7,280 nucleotides of DNA from an uncultured Alphaproteobacteria bacterium (GTDB taxonomy: Bacteria; Pseudomonadota; Alphaproteobacteria; RF32; CAG-239), in the NCBI GenBank assembly GCA_944391355.1, contig CALXTG010000131.1:1-7280 (forward strand), in the 5' to 3' direction. Within the stretch, counting starts at the first letter, position 1. Every line of letters starts with the position of its first letter. Below, piece by piece: positions 1 through 6,007 of this stretch. A model generated the notes under the pieces. The model was given only the letters and a program-made list of their open reading frames with translations, did no database searches and was not told the DNA's origin. The position numbers and the translations under genes were made by a program.

Positions 1-261
1 ATTATTAACCGCCGGCAGATTCTCCGGTTCATCTAAAAAGCTGTCGAGGTCAAATTCGTCGTTTTGCCCGGAAGCAGCCTGATTCTGCGGCTGACTGCTG
101 AACGGATTCCGCGGCGGCTGCGAAAAGCCGCTGCCGGTGTTTTGCGGGGGCATTTGCGGATTTTCCGGCATAACCCGTCTGACCGGGCGTTTGACTTTTT
201 TAAGGCGAACCCCGGAAGCGTTGGTAATGATTGTGTTGTCGTTATTATTTTCCTGATCCAT
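1..261 (-). CDS. Unrecognised Pro/Asn/Gln-rich protein, N-terminal 87 codons only (continues beyond left edge)
   Basis: The reading frame opens with ATG at 259-261 and is still open at base 1, so only the first 87 residues are visible. They begin MDQENNNDNTIITNASG, followed by a basic patch (residues 20-29, with KKVKRPVRR), then a Pro/Gln/Asn/Ser-rich linker (31-66) and an acidic stretch with FDLDSFLDEPE (70-80). There is no signal peptide or membrane segment in the visible part, so this N-terminus probably lies in the cytoplasm or is a disordered extension. A Shine-Dalgarno AAGG (271-274) sits 9 nt upstream and overlaps the stop codon of the secretin gene; the 11-nt gap shows that it is the next cistron of the same operon. 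The segment VMPENPQM (residues 30-37) closely matches a segment in the secretin next door. The visible part is low in complexity and matches no family I know; its function is unknown. Confidence 0.75.
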   Translation of the reverse strand, partial: MDQENNNDNTIITNASGVRLKKVKRPVRRVMPENPQMPPQNTGSGFSQPPRNPFSSQPQNQAASGQNDEFDLDSFLDEPENLPAVNN

Positions 262-272
262 TGTTTTCAACC

Positions 273-1559
273 TTAATGTAACTTAGCATTATTTAAGAGA
301 TGTTTATTGGTTTTCAATGTCCGGATAATCCGCGGCACCATAAAGACCAGCGTCTCCGAATTCGCGGCTTTGGAATTGAAAACCGCATCGGGAATTCCGA
401 TAATCATAAAGTTTTCGCCGAGCCGGCTGCGAATATTAAACTGGGTAATTTCTCCCTTCGGCGTATCAAGCGTAATCTGGGAAAAGATCTTGTTATTCTG
501 TTCCAGCGAGGCTTTGGCCAAAATCGAAAGGTTGGCGTCAATAGATTTCCGGCTGCCGCATTTTCCGATGTCAAAACGTGAATACCACAAATTCGGAACC
601 ACGAATTTTCCCTCGGCAATCTGCTCGACTTTAGCCTGCCGCTGCAGGAAACGGCTCAGCGATGCAATATTAAGCTCGTCGGAAGTCGTCAAAACTCTGC
701 CGATAACGCCGGTTTTGGCGGTTTTAATCGTACCGTAGTCAAAGACATGCAGCAAATCCTGCCAGTTAATATCAGCTTTGGAATTATACGGATAGATTCT
801 GAATACGCTGACATCATAAGTTATCAGCACCGGATTTTCTTCAAAATAGCCGATCAGTTTCAAAATTTTGTTTTTAAGTTCGAAATCGGCGTCAAAGGTG
901 ATGGAATAGTCGTCCCAGTCGGAGGTAACGTCCGTAATGCCCGACCCGCGCAAAACGTCAAGGATGCCGAGCAGAATCGGCCGGGACTTCGGAACATAAA
1001 GGCTGAAATTTGCCTTGCGGCTGATACGCAGCGTTTTGTTGTTGGCGTCATAAGAATAATAAATTTCCGCCGCATCGGCGATCATGCCGATGACTTCCGA
1101 GAGCTCGCCGCGCAAATTCTCCGCCGAAATGCTGGCATAAGGCGCATCTTTGGCAATCAGCTTTATCCCGGCTTCTTTGACCAGCTTGCTCAATGCCTTT
1201 TCGGCCGGCATGGTCGCAAAAGAAAAACCGGTCACTTCATAACGGGGCAGCAGATCGTTGCTGCCGTTTTTAACCAGATTAAACGCCTTGACATTATAGG
1301 GAATGGTCGTAATCATCTGCTGGGTCTGCCAGTTGACCGAACAACGCAGCGGGGTTTCCAAATCAAGGGAACTGGCGCCTTCCGGGGTACGAATCATCTT
1401 CGGGTTTTCCGGCATGACCACGTCAACGCTGATATCTTCGGAAATCTTCATTAGCGCCGGATTTTCCGTGTTCCGATTCTGACAGGCCGCCATAGAAACG
1501 GCAGATAAAATAATTACGGCGGCTGTAATAAATTTGTTTAACTTTCCCATCTTATTCAT
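273..1559 (-). CDS. Short lipoprotein secretin (PilN/BfpB-like outer-membrane ring protein)
   Basis: 428 residues, likely an outer-membrane secretin subunit that forms a ring channel. Residues 1-26 are a lipoprotein signal peptide: basic start, hydrophobic core (ITAAVIILSAVS) and lipobox MAAC with acylated Cys26; Gln follows, which fits outer-membrane sorting. Residues about 106-180 look like an STN/N0 domain (AEKALSKLVKEAGIKLIA, ending in LRIS), 183-245 like an N1/NolW module, and 246-414 like the secretin barrel (VLITYDVSVFRI near its start, TLVFMVPRIIR near its end). At 428 residues it is shorter than typical PilN/BfpB secretins (roughly 550) and has no C-terminal pilotin-binding tail, consistent with lipidation. 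The start at 1559 overlaps the stop of the upstream gene (ATGAATAA). No Shine-Dalgarno precedes it, so translational coupling is likely; ATG at 1550 (Met4) is the alternative. The open frame extends upstream to 1802, but that part only shadows the neighbour. The secretin family call is based on motifs and domain order, not on a search. Confidence 0.72.
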   Translation of the reverse strand: MNKMGKLNKFITAAVIILSAVSMAACQNRNTENPALMKISEDISVDVVMPENPKMIRTPEGASSLDLETPLRCSVNWQTQQMITTIPYNVKAFNLVKNGSNDLLPRYEVTGFSFATMPAEKALSKLVKEAGIKLIAKDAPYASISAENLRGELSEVIGMIADAAEIYYSYDANNKTLRISRKANFSLYVPKSRPILLGILDVLRGSGITDVTSDWDDYSITFDADFELKNKILKLIGYFEENPVLITYDVSVFRIYPYNSKADINWQDLLHVFDYGTIKTAKTGVIGRVLTTSDELNIASLSRFLQRQAKVEQIAEGKFVVPNLWYSRFDIGKCGSRKSIDANLSILAKASLEQNNKIFSQITLDTPKGEITQFNIRSRLGENFMIIGIPDAVFNSKAANSETLVFMVPRIIRTLKTNKHLLNNAKLH

Positions 1560-2286
1560 CACTGCTGGTTGGTTTGGGGGTCGGATTGGAGGGCGAAGCT
1601 GCCGGAGCCTGCGCCGGGCGCTGCGCCTGAGGGGCCTGCGGTGCCTGGGGTCTGGGCTGTTGGGGCGTTGCCGGCCGGGCCTGTCCGGAACCTGAGGGCT
1701 GCGGGCGTCCGGCCTGAGACGGAGCGGCGGCGGGACGCGGCTGCTGCATGCGGTTGGCATTTTGCGGCGGGATTTGCCGCTGGCCGAGCGCTTCATCTTC
1801 AAATTTTTCTTTTTTGATATTATTCTCGTTCATCAGCTTGTCTATCAGCTGATCCATGTTCATGCCGGCGCCGGCGGTCGGGTCGTCGCCTTTCTCAAAA
1901 TCGCCGAGCGCGGCTTTCATTTTGTCGAGCTCTTTGCTGTCTTGTTTGATCATATCCGGCGAAGAATTGTTTTGCAGTTCTTCCTGATATTCTTTAAGAT
2001 TTTTTTTCATAGCCTCGACGCCGCCGGGAATTTTCTTTTCAATATAGGGATAAAGCTCGGGGTGGTCGAGAACATATTCGCCGGTTTCGCTGATTTCTTC
2101 CAGCACATCGAGAATATAGCCGTAAAAGGGATATTCTTCCATGGCAATATTGCCTTTGCGCACGCAGCGCGCGGCAATCCGCGAAACCGTGCGGTCAAAA
2201 TAGTCTTTCAGGAGAATATAGTTGTCCAGATACCATAAAGTGTCTTTGCTGACGCTGACGGTTCCTTTTTCCGGCTGTTGTTCCAT
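1552..2286 (-). CDS. Unrecognised helical protein with Pro/Gln/Ala-rich C-terminal tail
   Basis: 244 residues with no signal peptide or clear membrane segment, so probably cytoplasmic. Residues 14-105 look like a compact, mostly helical domain rich in Tyr and Leu (YLDNYILLKDYFDRTVSRI at 19-37; then EEYPFYGYILDVLEEISE). Residues 106-165 are charged and helical (KQDSKELDKMKAALGDFEK). From about 170 to the end the chain is low-complexity Pro/Gln/Ala/Arg (PRPQAPQAPQAQRPAQAP), as in an extended disordered tail. The start is well supported by GAGGAG (2293-2298), 6 nt ahead of ATG. Its TAA stop at 1552-1554 lies inside the start of the secretin gene, so the two are translationally coupled, which points to linked stoichiometry or assembly. 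I do not recognise the family. A scaffold or accessory role in the envelope machine of this operon is inferred from context only. Confidence 0.8.
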   Translation of the reverse strand: MEQQPEKGTVSVSKDTLWYLDNYILLKDYFDRTVSRIAARCVRKGNIAMEEYPFYGYILDVLEEISETGEYVLDHPELYPYIEKKIPGGVEAMKKNLKEYQEELQNNSSPDMIKQDSKELDKMKAALGDFEKGDDPTAGAGMNMDQLIDKLMNENNIKKEKFEDEALGQRQIPPQNANRMQQPRPAAAPSQAGRPQPSGSGQARPATPQQPRPQAPQAPQAQRPAQAPAASPSNPTPKPTSSDE

Positions 2287-2292
2287 GAATTG

Positions 2293-2298
2293 CTCCTC
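2293..2298 (-). promoter_or_regulatory. Strong Shine-Dalgarno of the 244-residue protein
   Basis: On the minus strand this reads GAGGAG, 6 nt upstream of the ATG at 2284-2286, within a purine-rich run (AAAAGAAAAAGAGGAG). It is the best ribosome-binding site in the operon and, through coupling, probably also drives the secretin gene that has no site of its own. Confidence 0.8.
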
Positions 2299-2348
2299 TT
2301 TTTCTTTTAATTTAGATTAGCAAAGCTGCTTTGTAAATTCTTTTCTTG

Positions 2349-5009
2349 TTATTTTACATCACTATTCGGCTGGTAGGGGTCATTTTTAAGCTCTCCTTCC
2401 AGCAGTTCGGGAATAATCGGCGGCAGATTATTCTCCTCCGCCGGATTTTCCGGGTTTCTGACCGCCGGATTCAAGATATCGGGCTGGTCAAACAAAACTT
2501 CGCTCTTAATATCGGGCAGCAGGTCGTTTTCGCGCTCAAGAAGCGGAGAATAGGGGTCTTTCTCGCCGCTTTCGGCCAGCTCCTGCGATTCCGTTTCTTC
2601 TTCCGGAACTTCTTCATACTCCCATTCCCAGTCCTGAGCGTCGCTGTCGATGCCGGAGAGATGTTGATCGGCAGTTTCTTCCTCCGGAACCTCTTCGTAT
2701 TCCCACTCCCAGTCTTGGGCGTCTTCGCCGGTCTGAGCGGCTTCTTCTTCGGGAGCTTCTTCATATTCCCATTCCCAATCCTGAGCATTGTCTCCGGCTG
2801 CAGTTTCTTCCTCCGGAACCTCTTCGTATTCCCACTCCCAGTCCTGGGCGTTTTCGCCGGTCTGAGCGGCTTCTTCTTCGGGGACTTCCTCGTATTCCCA
2901 TTCCCAGTCCTGTGCCGCATCGTCAGTGGTTTCTTCGGCGGCTGTCACGCTTTCCGCCGCTTCCGCCGGTTCTTCGTCCGGAGCGGGCGTATCTTCAAAA
3001 CTGTCGTCCAGCCAGATGTTTTTATGGACATCGGTTTCGGCCGGTTCACTGCCGTAACTGTCAAGGTCGACAAGATCATCGGCATTTTCCATAAGTTCTT
3101 TTTCTTCTTCGTCAAAAGCCCATTTCCAGCTCGGTTTAGCCGGTGCCGGCATTTCGGAAAAAGCATCGTCTTCCGGTTCTGCAGCGGATTCCGTTTCGGA
3201 AAAAGCTGTTTCTTCCGGTGCGGAAATTATTTCTGCCGGCATTTCGTCTTCTGCCGTCTGTTCGCTGAGTTCGGGTTCGGGAATTGTCGCTTCAAAAACC
3301 GGTTCGGCCGGCGTATCAAAATCAAACAGCGAATTATCCAGCCCCCCGGCGGATATGCTGCTTTCGGGAGCTGCCGCCTCATTTTCCGGCTGATAACTGA
3401 AACTGTCGTCGGGCAGGTCAAAAGCAAACGCGTCATTTTCGGGAGCCGCGCTTTCTTCTGCCGGAAGTTCCGCCGGCGCCTCGGGAATATCCAGACTACT
3501 CAAATCCCAGTCATCGGCGGCGGTATCGGCTGCCGGCGCCGCGCTGCCGAGAATTTCTTCGCGTTCTTTTTTCTTTTTCTTCTTCTTTTTTTTCTTTTGC
3601 GCCGGGATATCTTCCGCCGGAGCAGAAACCTCTTCTTCCGGAAGGGGCGGCATTTCTGCCTCGGCCGAAACGGTTTCGACGGATTCGCTTGCTGTCGGAG
3701 AGCCGTAAACCGCCGGAGCGGGAGCTGCTTGATAAACCGGAACGGCAATCGTTTTTGTCGTCTGATTCTCCCAAAACTTCAGATTCTCCTGATGAAACCC
3801 TTTCAGCGCCTCGACAATCGTGCGGGTCGATATCTGCTGGCTTTCTTTGAGGGCAACGCCGATAATCGCCGTCAGCTCTTTAGTCTGATTGGCGGCAACT
3901 TCCCGGAAAATTTCCGATTGGGCTTTTACAATGCCGCTGACCAGTTCTTCTACCGGCGGAAAGTTTGCCGCGGTATTGATTTGAATATTATTGGCATTGC
4001 TGCTGGTGCTGGCTGACTGATTCAGCGTATTATGCTGCATCAGCAGCTGAACCAGCTCTTTCTGCGATTCGCTGATAGCCTTGACGATTGCGTCGCTGTT
4101 GTCGATGACCTTGATGTTTTCGCCGCCGCCTGCCGCGGGAACCGGCGCACTGGCCGGCCGGTTTTCCTGATGTTCGAGAAACATTTTTGCCATTTGCATT
4201 TGCGAGTCGGTAATCGCTTTGGTAACCGCTTCGGTAATTTCGGCGCTGGCAAGCTTTTCGGGATTTGCCAGTTTGGAATTATAAAACTGCAAAAACATTT
4301 TCGCCATTTGTAACTGAGAATCCGTTACGGCTTTGGTCAGGGTTTCGATTTTTTCATCGCTGACTGCCGTGGCCTGTATTGCTGCCGGTGCAGGTTCTGC
4401 CGCTGCGCCGGCCGGCGCCGGATGAACGGAAGTGAGCAGCGCGGCGACTTTTTCCTGAGATTCCGTTACCGCCCTGATTAATTCGCTGTATTCCTGCCGG
4501 TGCGTATCGTCGGAATGCTGAATTGCCGCGCTGACGGCTTTGGCGATTTCTTCGGCAAAAGCAGCGTCGGCTACAATTTTGGAAGGGCCTGCCGCTCCTG
4601 CGGCCGCCGGCGCCATAATCGGAGCGGCTTGCTGCATTTGCGCCGCCGCTTGCATCTGAGCCTCGGCCAGAGCCGTCGCCAGAATTTTGGCCTGTGACAT
4701 TTCTTCGCTGGAAGCGCTGGCGGTTGCCGCCGGATTTAAGGTGCGGTCGCGGGTAATTCCGGCCTTTCTTTCCAGATTATTGACATATTCCTGCAAAACT
4801 GAGCCGCCGGGAAGATTGCTGAACATACCGCGGATTTCCGGCGGCAGGTCAAGAAGGCTCTGATTAAAAGCAGCTTTGCGGCTGTCATCAAAAATATGCA
4901 GCTGTCGAAAGATGTTCAGATATCTCTGAGCAATAACAATCGGCTCCTCGCCCTTGTTTTTTTCGGCAGGATTGAGAACTCCCGTGATATTTTCCATATT
5001 GCCGGCCAA
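2349..5009 (-). CDS. Large modular repeat protein: helical repeats, polylysine hinge, acidic WEWEYEE-repeat tail
   Basis: 886 residues with no signal peptide or membrane span; not recognised. Visible modules: a compact N-terminal domain (about 20-90; AQRYLNIFRQLHIFDDSRK, then LPPEIRGMFSNLPGGSVLQEY); a coiled-coil-like region (100-410) carrying a degenerate repeat around KA(V/I)(T/S)(D/E)SQ, with the Ser-Gln pair at 184, 231, 269, 315 and 390; an Ala/Pro linker; ten consecutive lysines (472-481); then about 400 residues very rich in Glu, Asp, Ala and Pro, including five copies of AQDWEWEYEEVPEEE or close variants (699-805) and a less repetitive tail. The start is TTG at 5007-5009: GAGG lies 8 nt upstream of it, whereas the ATG at 4995-4997 (Met5) has no suitable site. 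It lies between the VirB8-like and secretin genes. A cytoplasmic or structural scaffold is possible, or a secreted substrate, but this is inference. A long open frame on the opposite strand (2346-4016) is a composition shadow. Confidence 0.85.
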   Translation of the reverse strand: MAGNMENITGVLNPAEKNKGEEPIVIAQRYLNIFRQLHIFDDSRKAAFNQSLLDLPPEIRGMFSNLPGGSVLQEYVNNLERKAGITRDRTLNPAATASASSEEMSQAKILATALAEAQMQAAAQMQQAAPIMAPAAAGAAGPSKIVADAAFAEEIAKAVSAAIQHSDDTHRQEYSELIRAVTESQEKVAALLTSVHPAPAGAAAEPAPAAIQATAVSDEKIETLTKAVTDSQLQMAKMFLQFYNSKLANPEKLASAEITEAVTKAITDSQMQMAKMFLEHQENRPASAPVPAAGGGENIKVIDNSDAIVKAISESQKELVQLLMQHNTLNQSASTSSNANNIQINTAANFPPVEELVSGIVKAQSEIFREVAANQTKELTAIIGVALKESQQISTRTIVEALKGFHQENLKFWENQTTKTIAVPVYQAAPAPAVYGSPTASESVETVSAEAEMPPLPEEEVSAPAEDIPAQKKKKKKKKKKEREEILGSAAPAADTAADDWDLSSLDIPEAPAELPAEESAAPENDAFAFDLPDDSFSYQPENEAAAPESSISAGGLDNSLFDFDTPAEPVFEATIPEPELSEQTAEDEMPAEIISAPEETAFSETESAAEPEDDAFSEMPAPAKPSWKWAFDEEEKELMENADDLVDLDSYGSEPAETDVHKNIWLDDSFEDTPAPDEEPAEAAESVTAAEETTDDAAQDWEWEYEEVPEEEAAQTGENAQDWEWEYEEVPEEETAAGDNAQDWEWEYEEAPEEEAAQTGEDAQDWEWEYEEVPEEETADQHLSGIDSDAQDWEWEYEEVPEEETESQELAESGEKDPYSPLLERENDLLPDIKSEVLFDQPDILNPAVRNPENPAEENNLPPIIPELLEGELKNDPYQPNSDVK
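2595..2915 (-). repeat. Five tandem 15-residue WEWEYEE(V/A)PEEE coding repeats
   Basis: The array encodes residues 699-805 of the large protein. The core AQDWEWEYEEVPEEE starts at residues 699, 721, 742, 764 and 791 (a variant has A for V in the third copy). Starts are 22, 21, 22 and 27 residues apart; spacers vary (AAQTGEN, TAAGDN, AAQTGED, then TADQHLSGIDSD). The Trp/Tyr-Glu core is invariant while spacers differ, suggesting that the core is under selection, for example as a multivalent binding motif. Confidence 0.92.
2672..2882 (-). repeat. Higher-order duplication inside the WEWEYEE array (129-bp offset)
   Basis: The 82 bases at 2672-2753 recur at 2801-2882 with two differences that I could find, an offset of 129 bp (43 codons, two repeat units). 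Repeats 1 and 3 are followed by AAQTGE(N/D), while 2 and 4 are followed by TA. This indicates that a two-unit block was duplicated recently, after the single units had diverged. Confidence 0.85.
3567..3596 (-). repeat. Polylysine tract (ten Lys codons, includes A8 run)
   Basis: On the minus strand this encodes Lys472-Lys481 of the large protein with mixed AAG and AAA codons and contains eight consecutive A (3586-3593). It separates the helical repeat half from the strongly acidic half, so it forms an abrupt positive patch in a very acidic protein. Runs of A of this length can be slippery for polymerase or ribosome; both alternative frames stop soon after (near 3500-3511). Confidence 0.9.
3839..4484 (-). 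repeat. Degenerate helical repeat region, KA(V/I)(T/S)(D/E)SQ type
   Basis: Within residues 176-390 of the large protein, similar segments recur: IRAVTESQEKVAALL (178-192), TKAVTDSQLQMAKMFL (225-240), TKAITDSQMQMAKMFL (263-278), VKAISESQKELVQLLM (309-324), with weaker forms VKAQSEIFREV (361-371) and VALKESQQI (385-393). Spacing of the Ser-Gln pair is 47, 38, 46 and then 75 residues. The heptad-like pattern of hydrophobic residues suggests amphipathic helices or coiled coils joined by flexible Ala/Pro linkers. The repeats are divergent at DNA level, so they are older than the C-terminal array. Confidence 0.7.
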
Positions 5010-5017
5010 AGATATAA

Positions 5018-5021
5018 CCTC
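5018..5021 (-). promoter_or_regulatory. Shine-Dalgarno that decides the TTG start of the large gene
   Basis: Minus-strand GAGG ends 8 nt before TTG (5007-5009), an ideal spacing. The next in-frame start, ATG at 4995-4997, would be 20 nt away with no other purine-rich site in between, so the TTG is preferred. Confidence 0.6.
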
Positions 5022-5056
5022 GAATCTGTGCTTTTTGCAGTTTAAACTTCATCCAT

Positions 5057-5062
5057 ATTATA
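5057..5062 (-). promoter_or_regulatory. Possible internal promoter -10 (TATAAT) ahead of the large gene
   Basis: The 111-nt gap 5010-5120 is AT-rich and holds a perfect minus-strand TATAAT here, which would place a start of transcription about 40 nt before the TTG start codon. No good -35 is visible at 16-18 nt (closest is TTTATA), so this is a weak candidate. The size of the gap, the largest in the operon, is the other argument for it. Confidence 0.3.
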
Positions 5063-5120
5063 AATAGTAAGCCCGAATATATAAATTTCAGGTTAACAAA
5101 ACGGCGGAGAATAAAGATTT

Positions 5121-5903
5121 TTACTGATTCCGATAATTTTGTTCGGTCAGTTCTTTGGCGGTTTCCAGATAATGCGCGGAAGTTTCCGGCGTTCCGACAT
5201 AGCCGAGCGAATAGTTTTCGACCACAAAACCGAACGGATTCTTGGTCACGTCTTCTTTGTTGCGGAAGGGAATGCGCTTATAGGCAATCCGCAGATTGGC
5301 GCGCCAGATGGTCGTTTGCGGCTTGTCGCTTTCCGGGTAATAATCCTGCATCAGAAACTGCGCCTGCCACAGACCGCGGGTCAAAGGCCTTACCCATTCG
5401 ACGACAACGCGCCGCTGCAAAGATTTGTCGCGGAACTGCATAATATTGAATTTGACGTCGTTGTCGGCAAATTTTTTATAAACTTCCGGAGATGAATACC
5501 AGTAAAGCGTCTGCCATTTTCCCCAGCGTTCCAGCAGCTCGTCATAATCGTCGGATATGGTATGGCGCAGCAAAATATAATTGGTAATATGCTGTTCGGC
5601 GACCAGGTCGGTGACCAGAACGGTTCTTTCGTCCGGCTGGGTTTGTTCCAGCTGGCTGAAATATTTGTTGATCTGCAGAAGTTTGGGGTAAACGGTGCGC
5701 TGCGGCAGCATCAGATACAGCGTGCTGCCGAGCATCATGTTAAGGCTGATGCTCAGGCAGGATAAAATAACCAGCATCCGCGCCGTCCATAAATAACGGC
5801 GCTCCGGCATGGCGGCAACATGCACCTGCTCGGGATATTTCCCCAGCTTGTCGGGACTTTGCTTTTCCCGGTATTTAAATATGGTGTTAAATATTTCAAA
5901 CAT
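5121..5903 (-). CDS. VirB8-like bitopic inner-membrane protein (type IV secretion/conjugation scaffold family)
   Basis: 260 residues: a short cytoplasmic N-terminus (1-38), one membrane span (about 41-66, RMLVILSCLSISLNMMLGS) and a periplasmic domain (70-240). That topology, the size and several motifs match VirB8/TrbF-type proteins, which link inner-membrane and core parts of type IV secretion machines. Matches seen: ITNYILLRHTISDDYDELLERW (106-127, in two parts ITNYILLRH and DDYDELLERW) resembles the family's Tyr-rich helix; WYSSPEVYKKF (135-145) its SSP segment; TTIWRANLRIAYKR (197-210) the central strand; NPFGFVVENYSLGYV (222-236) the conserved NPxGF-V--Y end. DotI/IcmL of type IVB systems shares the fold and is an alternative. 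It is the first gene of the minus-strand operon. Its GAGG (5920-5923) lies 16 nt from the ATG, which is too far, so initiation may be weak; an in-frame TGA just upstream excludes a longer product. Confidence 0.75.
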   Translation of the reverse strand: MFEIFNTIFKYREKQSPDKLGKYPEQVHVAAMPERRYLWTARMLVILSCLSISLNMMLGSTLYLMLPQRTVYPKLLQINKYFSQLEQTQPDERTVLVTDLVAEQHITNYILLRHTISDDYDELLERWGKWQTLYWYSSPEVYKKFADNDVKFNIMQFRDKSLQRRVVVEWVRPLTRGLWQAQFLMQDYYPESDKPQTTIWRANLRIAYKRIPFRNKEDVTKNPFGFVVENYSLGYVGTPETSAHYLETAKELTEQNYRNQ

Positions 5904-5944
5904 GCGTGCTGCTTCGTTACCTCAAAAAAGCTTACTGCTTATAT

Positions 5945-5972
5945 TTTATACATGATTGTTGAATAAAAGCAA
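5945..5972 (-). promoter_or_regulatory. Candidate sigma70-type promoter of the minus-strand operon
   Basis: Minus-strand -35 TTGCTT (5967-5972), 16-nt spacer, -10 TATAAA (5945-5950). Transcription would start near 5938 and leave a leader of about 35 nt before the VirB8-like gene. The region is markedly AT-rich compared with the genes. Predicted by eye only. Confidence 0.45.
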
Positions 5973-5998
5973 ATAAATACTATTCATCTCGGAAATAT

Positions 5999-6007
5999 TG
6001 TTATAAT
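5999..6007 (+). promoter_or_regulatory. Candidate extended -10 promoter of the TolC-like gene
   Basis: TGTTATAAT is a full extended -10 (TGn followed by TATAAT at 6002-6007). No good -35 is visible, which extended -10 promoters tolerate. Transcription would start near 6014, giving a leader of about 29 nt containing the AAAGGA site. The two divergent promoters are about 50 nt apart, so a shared regulator could act on both. Confidence 0.45.

Noticed and set aside
747..1454. 235-codon plus-strand open frame opposite the secretin gene
   Set aside because: The sense strand carries a lipoprotein signal and secretin motifs; the antisense product has none and no start signals.
1560..1802. Upstream extension of the secretin frame by 81 codons
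   Set aside because: It lies wholly inside the Pro/Gln-rich tail of the upstream gene, encodes an Arg/Pro-rich string, and would bury the clear lipoprotein signal peptide.
1762..2238. 158-codon plus-strand open frame
   Set aside because: Antisense shadow of the 244-residue gene, which has a strong GAGGAG site and correct spacing.
2321..2333. Small inverted repeat CAAAGCTGCTTTG between the large gene and the 244-residue gene
   Set aside because: Stem of only about 5 bp with a 3-nt loop and no T-run behind it on the minus strand; too weak for a terminator, and the operon appears to continue.
2595..2915. Could the regular repeats be a CRISPR array?
   Set aside because: Repeats are in frame, code for a conserved peptide, and the spacers are also similar to each other; no palindromic repeat or unique spacers.
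2346..4016. 556-codon open frame on the plus strand opposite the large protein
   Set aside because: It is the antisense of a repetitive, Glu/Ala-rich gene with biased codons; its product is a Phe/Arg/Gly-rich string with no domain, and no ribosome-binding site stands out. It also mirrors the repeat structure of the sense gene.
5072..5092. Imperfect hairpin CCTGAA/TTCGGG in the gap after the VirB8-like gene
   Set aside because: Six pairs including a wobble, 9-nt AT loop, no following T-run; not a credible rho-independent terminator.
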